Assembly (NCBI GenBank): GCA_031256305.1
Contig: JAIRQU010000021.1
Location: forward strand, 1 to 8,363
From: Burkholderiaceae bacterium
GTDB taxonomy: Bacteria; Pseudomonadota; Gammaproteobacteria; Burkholderiales; Burkholderiaceae_C
Direction of reading: 5' to 3'
DNA: 8,363 bases
A model generated the notes under the pieces. That model had not been told where the DNA came from. It did not search any database and was given only the letters and a program-made list of their open reading frames with translations. Positions 7,671 through 8,363 of this stretch are shown here, piece by piece; positions within the stretch are counted from its first letter, which is position 1; each line of letters begins with the position of its first letter. Both the position numbers and the translations under genes were made by a program.

Positions 7671-8153
7671 CTAACGGGAATCGGGCGCGGTGCAATCGGA
7701 GGCGATGATCCCTTGCGTGCGCTGGATTTCGGCTGTGCGCTGAGCATCGGTCATATAGGAACGCTGCCCTTGCGCGTCGAATTGCGCGATGCGCGCGCCC
7801 GATTGCAGCCCCGCCAAGCCAGTCTTGGCGCGCTGACAGTTATCGGCGCGCTGGGCCGCCAGTTTTTGCGCCTCGGCCTGCTTTTTGGCGGCTGCGGCGG
7901 CATCGGCAGCCTGCTTCTTTTCTTCCAGCGCCTGATCCTGCCCGCTGGCCGTAGAAGCCGATGCGGCAGGCATTTCAGCACTGACCGGCGTGGAATGCAC
8001 CGAAAGAATGTTCTTTTGCGGAATGCCCGCGGGAGGCGGCTGGTCGCTGAAAACCCGGTGACCCGCGCCGTCGATCCAGGCGTATTGGGCAAAAGCGGGC
8101 AAACTCACCGTCAAGGCCGTGCCCAGCAGCAAACAACGTGCAGTGTGCTTCAT
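7671..8153 (-). CDS. Secreted DUF4124-domain protein, function unknown
   Basis: This encodes a 160-residue exported protein on the minus strand, starting at ATG 8153 and stopping at 7671. TTG 8162 would add MPS; neither start has a clear Shine-Dalgarno site, and ATG gives the better signal peptide. Residues 1-23 are a Sec signal (MKHTARCLLLGTALTVSLPA, then FAQ with cleavage after AFA). The mature N terminus YAWIDGAGHRVFSDQPPPAGIPQ is the DUF4124 signature. A Ser/Ala linker leads to an Ala/Lys/Glu/Gln-rich helix likely to form a coiled coil (about 77-109), then a short tail with RADNCQRAK and a C-terminal IIASDC, whose two cysteines could pair in the periplasm. DUF4124 proteins are widespread in Proteobacteria and have no settled role that I know of. 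It is divergent from guaB and convergent with the candidate sRNA; no functional link is implied. Confidence 0.88.
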   Translation of the reverse strand: MKHTARCLLLGTALTVSLPAFAQYAWIDGAGHRVFSDQPPPAGIPQKNILSVHSTPVSAEMPAASASTASGQDQALEEKKQAADAAAAAKKQAEAQKLAAQRADNCQRAKTGLAGLQSGARIAQFDAQGQRSYMTDAQRTAEIQRTQGIIASDCTAPDSR

Positions 8154-8169
8154 GGATGGCAAAAGGAAT

Positions 8170-8223
8170 GCGCCCCGGGCGCGGAATGGTTACGCCGACA
8201 ATGGTAACGGTTTGTAAAAACCG
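8170..8223. repeat. Repeats and palindromes in the DUF4124-guaB divergent promoter region
   Basis: Three elements lie within 54 bp: GCGCCC-C-GGGCGC (8170-8182), an inverted repeat in the DUF4124 leader; the near-identical direct repeats ATGGTTACG (8186-8194) and ATGGTAACG (8201-8209), 15 bp apart; and the perfect hairpin CGGTTT-GTAA-AAACCG (8208-8223). On the minus strand a -10-like TACCAT overlaps the second direct repeat. These could be operator sites or RNA structure; no regulator is known to me. Confidence 0.35.
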
Positions 8224-8266
8224 AATGTCGTCGCCGCTGCCGCGCCGACGCTGGCTTTGATGGGGG

Positions 8267-8295
8267 CAGACAGCGAAACGGCCAAACTTTAAAAT
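8267..8295 (+). promoter_or_regulatory. Candidate guaB promoter
   Basis: CAGACA (8267-8272, four of six -35 bases) and TAAAAT (8290-8295, five of six -10 bases) are separated by 17 bp. Transcription would start near 8302, giving a leader of under 20 bases that still contains the ribosome site GGAG (8307-8310). No purine-operator-like sequence is recognised. Confidence 0.5.
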
Positions 8296-8319
8296 CCATC
8301 TTTTGCGGAGCCTATCCCC

Positions 8320-8363
8320 ATGCGCCTACTCGGCAATGCGCTGACCTTCGACGATGTGTTGTT
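8320..8363 (+). CDS. guaB: IMP dehydrogenase, first 14 codons, 3' end cut by window
   Basis: This is the start of the NAD-dependent enzyme that oxidises IMP to XMP, the committed step of GMP synthesis. Only MRLLGNALTFDDVL and part of the next codon are inside the window. The ALTFDDVL segment is the highly conserved N terminus of bacterial IMP dehydrogenase. ATG 8320 has GGAG (8307-8310) 9 bp upstream, and a plausible promoter lies at 8267-8295. The call rests on 14 residues, but this motif is very characteristic. Catalytic residues lie beyond the window. Confidence 0.88.
   Translation, partial: MRLLGNALTFDDVL

Noticed and set aside
7489..7674. 61-residue plus-strand frame across the sRNA candidate
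   Set aside because: It starts with TTG without a ribosome site and runs straight through the U8 terminator; composition is not protein-like.

Overview
The window is high-GC bacterial DNA. Its proteins and gene pairings point to a betaproteobacterium of the order Burkholderiales, probably near Bordetella/Achromobacter. The clues are an acetolactate synthase with a GEGS thiamine motif, a type II PssA with the N-terminal extension usual in this group, and a DUF4124 lipoprotein-size secreted protein divergent from guaB. The order-level call is an inference from remembered protein and synteny patterns, not from a search.

Layout. (1) Positions 2-1081 hold the C-terminal three quarters of a QseC/TctE-type sensor histidine kinase, cut by the window edge. 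(2) After 98 bp comes a complete periplasmic Do/HtrA serine protease (1180-2721). (3) A 200 bp structured spacer precedes the branched-chain amino acid cluster ilvI (2922-4724), ilvH (4839-5330) and ilvC (5378-6394), closed by a strong intrinsic terminator (6424-6453). (4) pssA, the phosphatidylserine synthase, begins only 25 bp after that terminator (6479-7351). (5) A 319 bp gap follows with no protein gene, but it carries a well-formed promoter, about 110 nt of foldable RNA and an intrinsic terminator: a candidate small RNA gene (about 7495-7605). (6) A DUF4124 secreted protein lies on the minus strand (7671-8153). (7) The first 14 codons of guaB (IMP dehydrogenase) start at 8320 and run off the window.

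How the genes fit together. The kinase and the HtrA protease plausibly form an envelope-sensing and envelope-quality pair. IlvI and IlvH form the valine-regulated acetohydroxyacid synthase and IlvC performs the next step, so the cluster covers the first two common steps of isoleucine/valine synthesis. PssA makes phosphatidylserine, the precursor of phosphatidylethanolamine. GuaB is purine (GMP) synthesis. Apart from the noncoding regions, the window is core housekeeping DNA: I see no insertion sequence, phage, CRISPR, toxin-antitoxin or defence gene.

The parts most worth a second look are noncoding: the candidate sRNA with a CUCCUCC motif, the structured spacers before ilvI and ilvH, and the promoter/start arrangement of pssA.
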